In this document: positions 51,932 to 63,300 of the stretch, in pieces
Layout: each line of letters begins with the position of its first letter
How positions within the stretch are numbered: position 1 is the stretch's first letter
Source of the DNA: Pseudomonas japonica
GTDB lineage: Bacteria > Pseudomonadota > Gammaproteobacteria > Pseudomonadales > Pseudomonadaceae
NCBI RefSeq assembly: GCF_900188455.1
Contig: NZ_FZOL01000023.1
Location: 54,194 to 118,193 of the forward strand
Direction of reading: 5' to 3'
Length of the DNA: 64,000 nucleotides
Program-made: the position numbers and the translations under genes
The notes under the pieces: model-generated
Seen by the model: only the letters and a program-made list of their open reading frames with translations
Databases searched by the model: none
Told to the model about the DNA's origin: nothing

Positions 51932-53458
51932 TTAGCGCAGGCTGATGGTGGTGTTCACGCCATCGTTGACGCTGTCGTCATCGAACCAGCGGGCGGTGAC
52001 GGTCTTGGTCTGAGTGTAGAACTGCACCACCTGCTTGCCGTACGGACCGAGGTCGCCGAGCTTGGAGCCGCGCGAACCGGTGAAGCTGAAGAATGGAACC
52101 GGTACCGGAATCGGAATGTTGATGCCGACCTGGCCGACGTCGATTTCCGCCTGGAACTTGCGCGCCGCCGCGCCGCTCTGGGTGAACAGGCCGGTACCGT
52201 TGCCGAAGGGGTTGCGGTTGACCAGGGCGATGGCCTCGTCGAAGGTGTCCACTTCCACCACTACCAGCACCGGGCCGAAGATTTCCTGGGTGTAGATCTG
52301 CATGTCGGTGGTCACCCCGGAGAACAGGGTCGGGCCGATGAAGTTGCCGTTCTCGTAGCCCGGCACCTTGACGTCACGACCGTCCAGTTCCAGCTTGGCG
52401 CCTTCGCGGATACCGCTTTCGATCAGGCCCAGTACACGCTCCTTGGCGCGCTTGGAAATCACCGGACCGACATCGGTGCCCGGCTCGTTACCAGCGTTCA
52501 CTTTCAGCTTCGCCGCCAGCGCCTTCAGTTCCGGCAGCCATTCGCGGGCCTTGCCCACCAGCACCGCCACCGAGGTCGCCATGCAGCGCTGACCGGCCGC
52601 GCCGAACGCAGCACCCGCCAGGGCATTGAGGGTCTGTTCGCGGTTGGCGTCAGGCAGGACCACGGCGTGGTTCTTCGCCCCCATCATCGACTGCACGCGT
52701 TTGCCGTGCTGGCCGGCCAGGTTGTAGACGTGGGTACCGACTTCGGTCGAGCCGACGAAGGAGATCGCCTTGATATCGCTGTGGGTGCACAGCGCATCCA
52801 CCACCTGCTTGCCGCCGTGCACCACGTTGAGCACACCGGCCGGCACGCCAGCCTCGATCGCCAGTTCCACCAGCATCAGGGTCGACAGCGGGTCCTGCTC
52901 GGACGGCTTGAGCACGAAGGTGTTGCCGCAGACGATGGCCATCGGGAACATCCACAGCGGGATCATCGCCGGGAAGTTGAACGGGGTGATCCCGGCGCAC
53001 ACGCCGATCGGCTGGCGCAGGGTGTAGGTATCGACGCCGCCGGCGACGTTCTCGGCGAATTCGCCCATCTGCAGGGTGCCGATGCTGCACGCATGCTCCA
53101 CCACTTCCAGGCCGCGGAAGATGTCGCCTTCGGCATCGGCGATGGTCTTGCCCTGCTCGGCGCTGAGGGTCACGGCGATGCGCTTGGAGTGCTCGCGGAT
53201 CAATGCCTGCAGACGCAGCATGATGCGCATCCGTGCACCGATCGGCGTGTCCTTCCAGGTCTTGAAGGCGCGCTGCGCGGCGGCGATTGCCGCGTCGACT
53301 TCCTCGGCGGTGGCGAAGGGCACCCGCGCCAGCACTTCCTGGGTGGCCGGGTTGACGATGTCGCGCCATTCAGTGGTCTTCGACTCGACCCACTGACCGT
53401 CGATCAGCAGGCGAACCTGGTCGACCTTGGTCTGACCGGGGGTGAGGGATGCGTTCAT
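51932..53458 (-). CDS. mmsA: Methylmalonate-semialdehyde dehydrogenase (acylating)
   Basis: A 508-residue aldehyde dehydrogenase producing propionyl-CoA from methylmalonate semialdehyde. The catalytic cysteine is in GAAGQRCMATS and the substrate/CoA region includes NIPIPVPVPFFSFTGSRGSKLGD, which is typical of MMSDH. ATG 53458 follows AGGAGAAGCC; the 31-codon upstream extension lies in the divergent promoter region. It is divergent from the lysR gene across an 18-bp palindrome. Confidence 0.97.
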   Translation of the reverse strand: MNASLTPGQTKVDQVRLLIDGQWVESKTTEWRDIVNPATQEVLARVPFATAEEVDAAIAAAQRAFKTWKDTPIGARMRIMLRLQALIREHSKRIAVTLSAEQGKTIADAEGDIFRGLEVVEHACSIGTLQMGEFAENVAGGVDTYTLRQPIGVCAGITPFNFPAMIPLWMFPMAIVCGNTFVLKPSEQDPLSTLMLVELAIEAGVPAGVLNVVHGGKQVVDALCTHSDIKAISFVGSTEVGTHVYNLAGQHGKRVQSMMGAKNHAVVLPDANREQTLNALAGAAFGAAGQRCMATSVAVLVGKAREWLPELKALAAKLKVNAGNEPGTDVGPVISKRAKERVLGLIESGIREGAKLELDGRDVKVPGYENGNFIGPTLFSGVTTDMQIYTQEIFGPVLVVVEVDTFDEAIALVNRNPFGNGTGLFTQSGAAARKFQAEIDVGQVGINIPIPVPVPFFSFTGSRGSKLGDLGPYGKQVVQFYTQTKTVTARWFDDDSVNDGVNTTISLR

Positions 53459-53536
53459 GAGGCTTCTCCTGGAGATTGTTGTTAGCGAGAGAATGGTCGC
53501 CATGACAGGGCTTGGGGCCCGGGCTGTTTTCGAGTA

Positions 53537-53554
53537 TAGATGTGCAAACATCTA
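53537..53554. promoter_or_regulatory. 18-bp palindromic operator candidate between mmsA and lysR
   Basis: Arms TAGATGT and ACATCTA are exact complements around GCAA. The position (79 bp from the mmsA start, 30 bp from the lysR start) and T-N11-A-like character fit a LysR binding site serving both genes. Confidence 0.6.
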
Positions 53555-53583
53555 ACAAGAACGCACATAAAAACCGGTCCAAC

Positions 53584-54531
53584 ATGCAAAAAAACATCAC
53601 TTCCCTGGGTTCGCTGAACTGGGACGATCTGAAGTTCTTTCTTGAGGTGGCGCGGACCCGCAAGGCCAGCAGCGCGGCCAAGCGCCTGGGCGTCGACTAC
53701 ACCACGGTGTCGCGCCGGATCAGCTCGCTGGAGCAGGCGCTGGGCACGCTGCTGTTCGAAAAGTCGCGGACCAGCGGCTTCGTCCTCACCGCCGAGGGCC
53801 AACGTCTGCTGAGCTACGCGGAGTCGATCGAGAGCACCCTGCACATGGCCTGCGAGCAGGTCTCAGGCTCCGGCGTGGCGCTCTCCGGACATGTGCGCAT
53901 GGGCTGTACCGAGGGCTTCGGCAGCTTCTTCATCACCCCGCAGCTGAGCCATTTCGTCGACGCCTACCCGGCGATCTCGGTGGACATCCTGCCGCTGCCG
54001 CACTTCATCAGCCTGTCCAAGCGCGAGGCGGACATCGTCATCGCCCTGGAGCGGCCGGAACATGGCCCGTACGTCTGCTGCAAGCTGTGCGACTACCGCC
54101 TGCGCCTGTACGCGACCCGCGACTACCTCGACCGTCACCCGCCGATCCACCGCACCAGCGACCTGGGCGAGCATCCGTTCATCAGTTACGTGGATGACCT
54201 GGCGTTCAGTTCGGAGCTGCTGTACCTGCACAACCTGCTGCCCAATGCCAGCGCGCACCTGCGCAGTACCAGCGTGATCGCGCAGTTCGTCGCCGCGCAG
54301 CAAGGACGGGGCCTGGCGATCCTGCCGTGCTTCCTGGCCGCGCAGGACCCACGGCTGGTGCCGGTGTTGCCGGAGGAGGTGCAGATCACCCGGCAGTTCT
54401 GGATGTACTGCCGGGAAGATCTGAGGAAGTTGAAGCGGATTACCTTGCTGTGGGACTACATCCGCGATGTGACGGAACGGAACAGCCCGTTGTTGATGGG
54501 GGAATCGCAGGCCATGCTGTTCCCCGAATGA
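53584..54531 (+). CDS. LysR-family regulator, probable control of mmsAB
   Basis: A 315-residue regulator with the helix-turn-helix WDDLKFFLEVARTRKASSAAKRLGVDYTTVSRRISSLEQALGTLLFEK. The effector domain includes GHVRMGCTEGFGSFFITP. ATG 53584 is the chosen start, although no clear ribosome site precedes it, which suggests a short or leaderless message. Divergence from mmsA makes it the likely regulator of valine catabolism. In P. aeruginosa an AraC-type MmsR does that job, so the type differs. Confidence 0.85.
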   Translation: MQKNITSLGSLNWDDLKFFLEVARTRKASSAAKRLGVDYTTVSRRISSLEQALGTLLFEKSRTSGFVLTAEGQRLLSYAESIESTLHMACEQVSGSGVALSGHVRMGCTEGFGSFFITPQLSHFVDAYPAISVDILPLPHFISLSKREADIVIALERPEHGPYVCCKLCDYRLRLYATRDYLDRHPPIHRTSDLGEHPFISYVDDLAFSSELLYLHNLLPNASAHLRSTSVIAQFVAAQQGRGLAILPCFLAAQDPRLVPVLPEEVQITRQFWMYCREDLRKLKRITLLWDYIRDVTERNSPLLMGESQAMLFPE

Positions 54532-54556
54532 CGATGCAACGCGGTATGAGTCCGCA

Positions 54557-56638
54557 CTACACCCGCTCCAGCATCAACCCCGAAATCCGCTTCACCTTGC
54601 GCTCCACCGCTTCCTCCAGCACCCCGAGCCGCGGCTCGATCAGGCTGAACCAGTCCTTGGCCCGGGTGATCCCGGTGTAGATCAGCTCCTTGGTCAGCAC
54701 CGGATTCAGCGCATCCGGCAGGACCAGCGCGGTATGGGCGAATTCCGAGCCCTGGGATTTGTGCACGGTCATCGCATACACCGTTTCCACTTCGCTGAGA
54801 CGGCTCGGCAGGACGAACCGCACCCCGCCCCGACCGTCGTTGCGCGGGAAGGCGACCCGCAGCGGCGCGGCCTCGGACTGGCCGTCCGGTACCCGCAGGG
54901 CAATGCCGATATCGCCGTTCATCAGGTTCAGGCCATAGTCGTTACGGGTCACCAGGACCGGCCGGCCTTCGTACCAGGGTTGTTCACCGTCGATCAGCCC
55001 AGCGCTGGTCAGGACACGACCGACCCGCTGGTTCAGCCCCTCGACGCCCCACGGCCCCTTGCGCACCGCGCAGAGCAACTGGAAGCGCTCGAAGGCTTTC
55101 AGGACATTCATCGCCCAGTCGCTCCAGCACGGATCGTCGATCGCGCTGCCGGCGGCCGGACGCCCCTGGCGAATGACGTGGAGATAATCGCGGTAGCCCT
55201 GCGGCCCTTGCGGACCGCGTCCCAGCCCATCCAGTACCAGCCGGTCGAGGGCGCGATCCTGCTCGCCGCGCAGGGTCAGGCCGAACACATCGGCGTACTG
55301 GCCTTCGCGCAGCAGGGCCCGCGCCTTCACGGCGTCCTGACGGTTGACCAGGCGCGCCAGCTGGCCGATCCCGCTGCCCTCGCCGAAACGCCGCGAACGT
55401 CGCAGCATCACCACTTGCTGAGCCAGCGGATGACGTTCGCCATCGCCAGGCTGCAGACCGCTCTGCGCCAGCGACTCACCACTGACCTGCTCCATCCAGG
55501 TACGGGTCTGCGGGCTGTAGCGACCGTCCTCGGCGTCCCGGCACAGATCGCCGAGCACCGCTCCCGCCTCCACCGAGGCCAGCTGGTCCTTGTCACCGAG
55601 CAGGATCAGCCGGGCACTTTCCGGCATCGCGGCAAGCAGGTTGGCCATCATTTCCAGGTCGATCATCGACGCCTCGTCCACCACCAGCACATCCAGCGGC
55701 AAGGGGTTGCCGGCGTGATGGCGGAAATGCCGCGAGTTCGGCCGGCTGCCCAGGAGGCGGTGCACCGTGGAGACGTCGCAGGGAATCTGCTGACGCACGT
55801 CGGCGCTGACCGCCAGCCGCTCCACCTGCTGCCCGATGGACTCGGTCAGACGCGCCGCGGCCTTGCCGGTGGGGGCTGCCAGGCGAATGCGCAGTGGCAG
55901 CCCGGCCTCCACCGCCGGCGCCTGCAACAGGGCCAGCAGACGCACTACCGTGGTGGTCTTGCCGGTGCCGGGACCGCCGGTGATGATGCTGAACGCACCA
56001 CGGGTCGCCAGGGCGCAGGCCAGCTTCTGCCAGTCGATCTGCCCGGCTTCGGCGCCTTCGCCGAACAGGGTGTCGAGGCGCCCGCGCAGGTCAGCGGGAG
56101 TCGTTTCGCGCTGCTGCAGACGCTGGCGCAGGGCACTGTCGATTTGCCGTTCGTAGGTCCAGTAGCGGCGCAGGTACAGGCGCCCCTCGCTGAGCACCAG
56201 CGGACGCGACGAATGCTGCGGATCCTCGCCCGCCGCCACCAGTGCGCTGGCCTGCAGACGTTGCAGCCAGGTATCCGCGTTCAGCCGTTCGAGCAACTGC
56301 GACGGCAGCAGCGACGGCCCCGCCAGCACATCGCCTTCCGGCGGCAGGGACAGGGCGAAGTCCGGCTCGGCCAGGGTCTTGTGCACATCGAGACAGACAT
56401 GCCCATGCCCCAACTGGTGACTGGCCAGCGCCGCGGCCAGCAGGACCAGCGGCTCACCCTGCGGTTCGCGGTCACGCAGAAAGCCGACGAAGGCGCGGTC
56501 CAGCGCGCGCAGCCAGCCACGTTCGACCCAGCGATCGAGCAAGGCCAGGAGGTCTTCGCTGTCGCTCAGCGGCGCCAGCGCGGCGAGGTGCTCGGCATCC
56601 AGTGGCGTCGGCAGCAGATCGTCGAGGGTGCGGCTCAT
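54557..56638 (-). CDS. recD: Exodeoxyribonuclease V alpha subunit (RecD)
   Basis: A 693-residue superfamily-1B 5'-to-3' helicase subunit of RecBCD. Walker A is GGPGTGKTTTVVRLL, Walker B VVDEASMIDLEMM, and the C-terminal UvrD_C_2 part has AMTVHKSQGSEF. Its ATG overlaps the recB stop by four bases. The N-terminal RecBC-interacting domain is present. Confidence 0.97.
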   Translation of the reverse strand: MSRTLDDLLPTPLDAEHLAALAPLSDSEDLLALLDRWVERGWLRALDRAFVGFLRDREPQGEPLVLLAAALASHQLGHGHVCLDVHKTLAEPDFALSLPPEGDVLAGPSLLPSQLLERLNADTWLQRLQASALVAAGEDPQHSSRPLVLSEGRLYLRRYWTYERQIDSALRQRLQQRETTPADLRGRLDTLFGEGAEAGQIDWQKLACALATRGAFSIITGGPGTGKTTTVVRLLALLQAPAVEAGLPLRIRLAAPTGKAAARLTESIGQQVERLAVSADVRQQIPCDVSTVHRLLGSRPNSRHFRHHAGNPLPLDVLVVDEASMIDLEMMANLLAAMPESARLILLGDKDQLASVEAGAVLGDLCRDAEDGRYSPQTRTWMEQVSGESLAQSGLQPGDGERHPLAQQVVMLRRSRRFGEGSGIGQLARLVNRQDAVKARALLREGQYADVFGLTLRGEQDRALDRLVLDGLGRGPQGPQGYRDYLHVIRQGRPAAGSAIDDPCWSDWAMNVLKAFERFQLLCAVRKGPWGVEGLNQRVGRVLTSAGLIDGEQPWYEGRPVLVTRNDYGLNLMNGDIGIALRVPDGQSEAAPLRVAFPRNDGRGGVRFVLPSRLSEVETVYAMTVHKSQGSEFAHTALVLPDALNPVLTKELIYTGITRAKDWFSLIEPRLGVLEEAVERKVKRISGLMLERV

Positions 56639-59600
56639 GGGACATCTCCAAACAGGTCCTGTTGCGTCGCGGGCGGCGCACCGCGGAACAGCGCGTCGAG
56701 TTGTTCGATCAGCGCGCGCGGCGGCTTGATGAAGTACACACCCTGGCTCGGCGAATGAGCGCCACGCAGGAAGATGAACAGTGCGCCGCCGACATGCCGG
56801 TCGTAGTCGTAGTCCGGCAGCCGCGCACGCAACTGGCGGTGCAGGGCCAGCAGGTAGAGCACGTACTGCAGGTCGTAGCGGTGTTCGAGAATCGCCGCGT
56901 CCATGGCCGCCTCGCTGTAGGCCAGGTCGTCAGGACCGAGCCAGTTGGACTTGTAGTCGGCCACGTAGTAGCGCCCGTCGTGCTCGAAGACCAGGTCGAT
57001 GAACCCCTTGAACATGCCGTTGAGCAGGGCACCCTGCGCCGCCGGACGCGCGGCGCCCTGGTGCGTGTGCTGGGCGACCAGACGGTCCAGGCGCAGCACG
57101 TCGACGCGGTGGCTGGCGAACCAGAACTCCATCTCGATCTGGTACTGGACCAGACTGCCCAGGGCCACCGGCGTGCTGTCGTCACCCAGGCGCAGCGGGG
57201 TTTGCAACAGATGCTGCAACCAGCGTCCGAGGGTGCCGATCCAGCCTTTCCAGTCGCGCCGATTGCAGCGCTGGGCAACCATGTCATGCAGCGTCTGCGG
57301 CGCCGCGACGACCCGGTCGAAACCCTGTTGCCCGGACCACTCCAGCAGGCCGTGGAGAAAGGTCCCGGGATTGGGCCCACGCGGAAAACGATGGATATCG
57401 CCGGCGATCGCCGCCACATCGCGCAGGGCCTCGGGGTCCGGCCGCTCGTCGTCGAGCAGTTGCTGCGCCTGGGCCACGTCGGCGTCGAGCTGCAACGCCT
57501 CCTCACCGATATGCAGGGCACTGTAGGAGGCGATCCACCAGTTTTCCGCCGCGCTGCGCTTCGGCTCGCGCGCGGCCAGCAGTTCGGCACTCTGGCGGGG
57601 CGCGACGTACAGCTGCTCATCGACTGGCGGCGGTGGCAGTTTGCTGATGGACGCGCAGCCCTCCTTCAGCTCATCGAGCCAACCGACCAATGCCGTGGAA
57701 TCCGCCAGCGGCTGACCGCCACCGAGCAGATAGCCGAGGGCGCTGCGATGCAGCAGCGACTCACTGGCGTTGCCACGCTTGAGGTCGGCGACGCCCAGCC
57801 AGCAGGCATGCCGGGCCCGGGTCAGGGCCACGTAGAACAGACGCAGGTCCTCGGCCAGACGCTCGTCGTCGGCCCGGGCGATCTGCGCATCGGTGGGCTT
57901 CAGGGTGCGCTGAACCGCACCGTTGTCGTCGTGCCAGACCAGGGGCGGGCGCGAGCCGTCCACCGGCCTGGAGGTACAGACGAAGGGCAGGAACACCAAC
58001 TCGTATTCCAGCCCCTTGGATTTGTGGATGGTCACCACCTTGACCAGTTGCTCGTCGCTTTCCAGGCGCAGAATCTGCTCTTCGCCGGCCTGTCCGGAGA
58101 CGGCCAGGTGCTCGCCAAGATGGCGGATCAGCGCCTGCTCGCCGTCCAGTTCGGTGGCAGCCTGCTGCAGCAGTTCGGCCAGGTGCAGCAGGTTGGTCAG
58201 CACCCGCTCGCCATCGCCGCGGCCCATCAGCACGTTGGGCAGGTCGAAGTCGTGCAGCAGCCGGCGGAGCATCGGCAGCACGCCCTGCACACGCCAGATC
58301 AGCCGGTACTGACGGAACTGTATGACGCGATCTTCCCAGCGCCGTTCGTCTTCGTTGAGCTGAGCCAGGGCACGCAGCGGTTGCCCCAGGGTATTGCTGG
58401 CCAGGGCAGCCTTGAGCAGGCGCTCATTGTCCGGCTCGGCGCAGGCCTTGAGCCAGGCCAGCAGGTCGCGGGCTTCCTGGGCGGCGAATACCGAGTCCTT
58501 GTCCGAGAGATAGACACTGCGCACCCCGCGCGCCGCCAGCTCGGCGCGTACCAACTGCGCTTCATCGCCATCGCGCACGAGAATGGCGATGTCCGAGGGC
58601 AGGCAGCCGCGCAGCGTGCCATCGGCCTGGACGAAGCCAGCGCTGCCCTGCTGCCCGCCATTGAGCAGATGGACGATGTGCGTCGCGCAACTGGCCGCCA
58701 TAGTCTGCCGGTACAAGGGGTTGGACAGTGGCGCCGGACTGCTCTCATGCCACAGATTCAACGCCGCCACCGGCTGACCCGAGACCTGCAGATGCTCCTT
58801 GTGCCCACGCGCCTTGACCGCGACGAAGGGCACCGGGTTTTCGCCTTGCGCGTCGCGGAACAGGAAGGCCGCGCGCCCCTGCCCGCGTTGCTCGGCCTGG
58901 ACGAACACATGGTTGACCGCCGTGACCATCGCCTGGGTCGAACGGAAGTTGGTGTCCAGGCTGTGCAGGCGTCCGGCCGTGGCACGGCGGGCGCCGAGGT
59001 AGGTGAAGATGTCGGCGCCGCGGAAGGCATAGATCGCCTGCTTGGGGTCGCCGATCAGGAACAGACCGGTGTCGCGCACGTTGTCCTCGATGCGGTAGAT
59101 GCATTCGAAGATGCGGTACTGCACCGGGTCGGTGTCCTGGAATTCGTCGATCAGGGCCACCGGAAACTGCTCGCGAATCAACCCGGCCAGACGCTCGCCG
59201 GCGGGGCCGCTGAGGGCATGGTCGAGACGCTGGAGCATGTCGTCGAAACCCATTTCCGCACGGCGCCGTTTCTCCTGCTCGAAGCGCTGCGACACCCAGG
59301 CGGCGGCATGCTCCAGCAGTGGCGCATCCGGTGTCGGCAAGGCCTGCAGATGCTCGTGCAGGGTGACCATGGCCAGCAGCGCCGGATGGCTCGGCGGTTC
59401 GGTTTTCCATGCTTCGGCGAAGCCATCGGGAGTAAAGCGCTTGGCGCCGTTGCCGATGTCCAGTTCTTCCGCCTGCTCATCCTCGGCCCAGGCGCAGAGC
59501 TTGTCGCACCAGGACTTGATGTACCGCTCCTGGATCATCTTGCCATGCACCTGCTTGGCCTCCATGGCGTCGCGACAGAGTTGCAGCAGCTCCTGCGACC

Positions 59601-60324
59601 ATTGCACCCAGGGCGCTTTCAGTGCCCGCAGTTGCTCGCCGCGCTGACGCAGCGTCGCGGTGATGATCTCCCGTGGTTCCAGCGTGCCCGCCTCCCCCGG
59701 ATGACGACCGAACAGCGCACGCACCCGTGGCAACAGCGCGTCCGGGCTGACCCAGTGTTCGCGCACCCAGGCCAGTGCCTCGCCCTGCATGCCGTAGCAG
59801 AAGCGCCGCCAGTAATCGCGCATGACCTGACCGAGCAGCTCGCTGTGATCGGTCTCCAGGGTCTGGGTGAACAGGCTCCCGCTGTCGAAGGCGTGCTCGC
59901 GCAGCATGCGCTGGCACCAACTGTGGATGGTCGAGACTGCGGCTTCGTCCATCCACTGCGCGGCCACTTCCAGGCGATTGGCGCAGGCCGGCCAGGTGTC
60001 CGCGGGGTAATCGTCACGCAACTGCGTGAGCAACGGATCGGTTTCGACCAGGTCGCCGCGGAAGAAGCGCGCGGCTTCGGCCAGGCGGGTGCGGATGCGT
60101 TCACGCAGCTCCTTGGTGGCGGCGTCGGTAAAGGTCACCACGAGGATCTGCGGTGGCAGCAGTTCGCGACCGAAGCCCTGCTCGCCGCCGTGACCGAGGA
60201 CCAGGCGCAGGTACAGGGCGGAGATGGTGAAGGTCTTGCCGGTACCGGCGCTGGCCTCGATCAGTTGGCTGCCATGCAGCGGGAAGGTCAACGCCAGGGG
60301 CGCGGGTTTGACTGCAACGCTCAT
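56635..60324 (-). CDS. recB: Exodeoxyribonuclease V beta subunit (RecB)
   Basis: A 1229-residue UvrD-like 3'-to-5' helicase with a C-terminal nuclease domain. It shows Walker A SAGTGKTFTIS near residue 24, the helicase motif VALIDEFQDTDPVQY, VTIHKSKGLEYELVFLPF, and the nuclease motif YYVADYKSNWLG near the C-terminus. Both neighbours overlap it by four bases. The complex processes double-strand ends and loads RecA. Confidence 0.98.
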   Translation of the reverse strand: MSVAVKPAPLALTFPLHGSQLIEASAGTGKTFTISALYLRLVLGHGGEQGFGRELLPPQILVVTFTDAATKELRERIRTRLAEAARFFRGDLVETDPLLTQLRDDYPADTWPACANRLEVAAQWMDEAAVSTIHSWCQRMLREHAFDSGSLFTQTLETDHSELLGQVMRDYWRRFCYGMQGEALAWVREHWVSPDALLPRVRALFGRHPGEAGTLEPREIITATLRQRGEQLRALKAPWVQWSQELLQLCRDAMEAKQVHGKMIQERYIKSWCDKLCAWAEDEQAEELDIGNGAKRFTPDGFAEAWKTEPPSHPALLAMVTLHEHLQALPTPDAPLLEHAAAWVSQRFEQEKRRRAEMGFDDMLQRLDHALSGPAGERLAGLIREQFPVALIDEFQDTDPVQYRIFECIYRIEDNVRDTGLFLIGDPKQAIYAFRGADIFTYLGARRATAGRLHSLDTNFRSTQAMVTAVNHVFVQAEQRGQGRAAFLFRDAQGENPVPFVAVKARGHKEHLQVSGQPVAALNLWHESSPAPLSNPLYRQTMAASCATHIVHLLNGGQQGSAGFVQADGTLRGCLPSDIAILVRDGDEAQLVRAELAARGVRSVYLSDKDSVFAAQEARDLLAWLKACAEPDNERLLKAALASNTLGQPLRALAQLNEDERRWEDRVIQFRQYRLIWRVQGVLPMLRRLLHDFDLPNVLMGRGDGERVLTNLLHLAELLQQAATELDGEQALIRHLGEHLAVSGQAGEEQILRLESDEQLVKVVTIHKSKGLEYELVFLPFVCTSRPVDGSRPPLVWHDDNGAVQRTLKPTDAQIARADDERLAEDLRLFYVALTRARHACWLGVADLKRGNASESLLHRSALGYLLGGGQPLADSTALVGWLDELKEGCASISKLPPPPVDEQLYVAPRQSAELLAAREPKRSAAENWWIASYSALHIGEEALQLDADVAQAQQLLDDERPDPEALRDVAAIAGDIHRFPRGPNPGTFLHGLLEWSGQQGFDRVVAAPQTLHDMVAQRCNRRDWKGWIGTLGRWLQHLLQTPLRLGDDSTPVALGSLVQYQIEMEFWFASHRVDVLRLDRLVAQHTHQGAARPAAQGALLNGMFKGFIDLVFEHDGRYYVADYKSNWLGPDDLAYSEAAMDAAILEHRYDLQYVLYLLALHRQLRARLPDYDYDRHVGGALFIFLRGAHSPSQGVYFIKPPRALIEQLDALFRGAPPATQQDLFGDVP

Positions 60325-63300
60325 GAGCGCGCCTCCTCAGCGTCGAGTGTCTGCCATTGGGCTTCGAACATCGGTTTGTACAACGACTCGCACCAGCCCT
60401 CGAACTCCTCGCTGGCGGTGAGCGCGGCGAAGTCCGGGAACTGGCGGGCCAGGGCGACGATTTCGCTGCGTTCGCCCGGGCGGCGGTCGCTGCCGTCATA
60501 GGTCTTGGCGGCTTCGGCCAGCGCCTTGTCCGGGTCTTTGCCAGCCAGCCAGGCGAAGGCCGTCTTGATCGCCACCGGCAACGGCGCATTCATCCCGGCC
60601 TGACGGGAGATCAGCAGGTTGCCGAGCAATTCGCCGGCCTCGCGCTGTTCGAGCGGGTCCAGCATGAGGCTCACGTCAGTCGCGAGCACTGCGCTGTGCA
60701 ATCGGTGGCCGACGGCGCACGCGGCCAGGTGCATGACCCAGATGGCGGTCAGCCGATGCCACTTCAGGGAACGGCCGCTGATGACACCGTTGGGCAAGGT
60801 GGTAATGCTCAGCAGCGCCTGGTCGGCCCGCTGCCGGACACGGCCGAGCCAGCCTTCGAGCTTGAGCTCGCCGGCCTCGAAACGAATCGGCAAGGCACTG
60901 TCGATGGACACCGGCCACTGACGCAGCAACTGCTGGTGGCGCTGCAGCAGGTCCGGCAGCGGATCGATCAACTCCTGGCGCAGACAGTCGCCGAAGCCCG
61001 CCAGTGGCAGCAGGCCGCTGCCCTGCAGGCGGCGGGCCTGAGCGGCCAGGGCGGCATCGCTCTGCCCGGGGTCGAGCAGTGCGGCGCCAAGCAGACTGTC
61101 GCTCAGGTTGTAGCGTTCTCGCGCATTGAGCACGAAGGGCTCGTCATCGGCCAGCGGCTCCTCCACGGCTTCGAAGAACACCTTCAGGCGCTGGCTGAAG
61201 AAATGCCGGACCGGGTGACGGAGAAAGTCCTGGAGCAGCGCGAGAGGCAGCGCCTCGTCGGCCTGATAGCGTTCGAGACGATCGTCGTCGTTCGCGGCCA
61301 GCACCTCCGGCTGATGCAGGCTGCGCCATTCGCTGGCGTAGCTGAACAGCTCGCTTCCCCGCTGGAAATAGCGACGGCTGAAAGGCTGCAGCGGATGTTC
61401 GGTGGTGAGTTTTTCCAGCAAGCGCTCGCCAGCGTCGTGGCTGCTGTCGCCGGCGGCACCCTTGAGTCGCCAGCCGGCGGCGATATGGTCGCGCAACTGG
61501 CCGATCAGCACCGAAGCAGGACGTTCGCTGTTGTCGCGAATACTGCGCCCGACCCAGCTGACATACAGCTGGGCGCGGGCGGACAGCAGCGCTTCCAGCA
61601 ACAGGTAGCGGTCGTCCTCGCGGCGGGAGCGGTCGCCAGGACGGTAGTCGCTGCCCATCAGGTCGAAGTCCAGCGGCGGTTGCGCACGCGGATAGTCGCC
61701 GTCATTCATGCCCAGCAGGCAGACCACCTTGAAGGGGATGGCACGCATCGGCATCAGGGTGCAGAAGTTCACCGAGCCGGCGAGGAAACGCTGGGACAGG
61801 CGCCCCTGGTCGAGCCCGGCGAGCCAGGCTTCGCGGACCACGGTGAGCGGCAGCAGATCCGCCAGGCCAACCGACTCGCAGGTCTCCAGCCAGACGTCGC
61901 AGAGATCGCGCAACTGCACCAGCAGATAGTCGTCGTGCTCGCTCTCGGCGAGGAAGAACACCTGCAGCAGCGCGTTGAGACGTTCACCCCAACGGGTTGC
62001 CGTAGCCGCTTGGGACAGCTCGCCATGGGCCACTTCAAGGGCGTCGAGCAGGGCCACCAACGGGCCGATCAGGGCGGCGTCCAGGCCGCCGATTTCGTCG
62101 TAGGGCTCGATGCCGTCGCAACTGTCACCCGCACCGACCGCATAGCCCAGGAGCATGCGGCGCAGGCCGAAGCGCCAACTGTTCTGCTCCAGGTCGTCCG
62201 GCAGACCGAGGCTCGCGCGTTGCTCGGCATTCAGCCCCCAACGCACGCCCGCGCCTTCGATCCAGCGGTGCAGGGTTGGCAGATCGCTTTCCTTGATCGC
62301 GAAGCGCGCGCGCAGGGCGGGCACGTCGAGCAGGTCGAGGATCTCACTGACCGGGAAGCGACTGTCGGGTAGCTTGAGCAGGTGCTCCAGGGCGATCAGC
62401 AACGGGTCGCGACCGCGCTGGCCCTGGTCGGTCAGGGTGAACGGGATGAACCGTTTGTCACCACGTTCGAGCTGACCGAACACCGCGCGGATATGCGGGG
62501 CGTAGGTATTGATATCCGGGACCATGACGATCACATCGCGCGGGCGCAGGCTGGGGTCGGCACTGAAGCGGGCGAGCAACTGGTCGTGGAGAATTTCCAC
62601 TTCGCGCTGAGCGCTGTGGGCAATATGAAAACGCACGGACGGGTCTTTCTTCGGATCGACCTCCGACCAACGCTCGCGGGTTTCGCCGAGCGGGCGCAAT
62701 TCGAGGATATCGTCCTGCATCTGGCCAAGTAGGTGTTGCGGCTGGTCCTCGCTGAACAGGTCGATACGGCCATCGCTGAACGCAGTGCGGTAGCTGGCGG
62801 GATCGTCGTAGCTGTCGAGCAGGTTGATGTAGTCGCGGCCCTGCTTGCCCCAGGCGGCGAGCAGCGGATGAGCGTGCTGGTGCAGGCTTTCGGCATCGAT
62901 CGGTGCGCTCATGCCGTTCTTGCGCTGCTGCCGCTTGTACTGGTGACGCAGCAGATCCTTGTCGGCAACGATATCGGCCCAATGGTGACGACAGGGGTTG
63001 TGCACGCAGAGCAGCACCTGGCTGAAGCGCGCCAGACCGGCCAAGGCCTCCAGCGCCTGGGCCGGCAGCGAGGAAATACCGAAGACGATCACTCGCGACG
63101 GGAGCCCTGGCGGTGCCTGGTCCAGACCGTTGATACGCTCGATGAAACGCTGGTGTACCCCGGCACGGCTCTGCGCCATGCCCGCTTCGCCGACATCCAC
63201 CAGCAAGGCACGCCACAGCTCGGCCTGCCAGCAATTGGCCGGCGACAACGGGCGGGTCTCGCCACGGGCGTTGATCAGGACATGGCGGCCGGCGGCCCAT

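Noticed and set aside
56242..60501. 1419-residue plus-strand frame opposite recB
   Set aside because: Antisense of recB, low-complexity composition, no motif or ribosome site.
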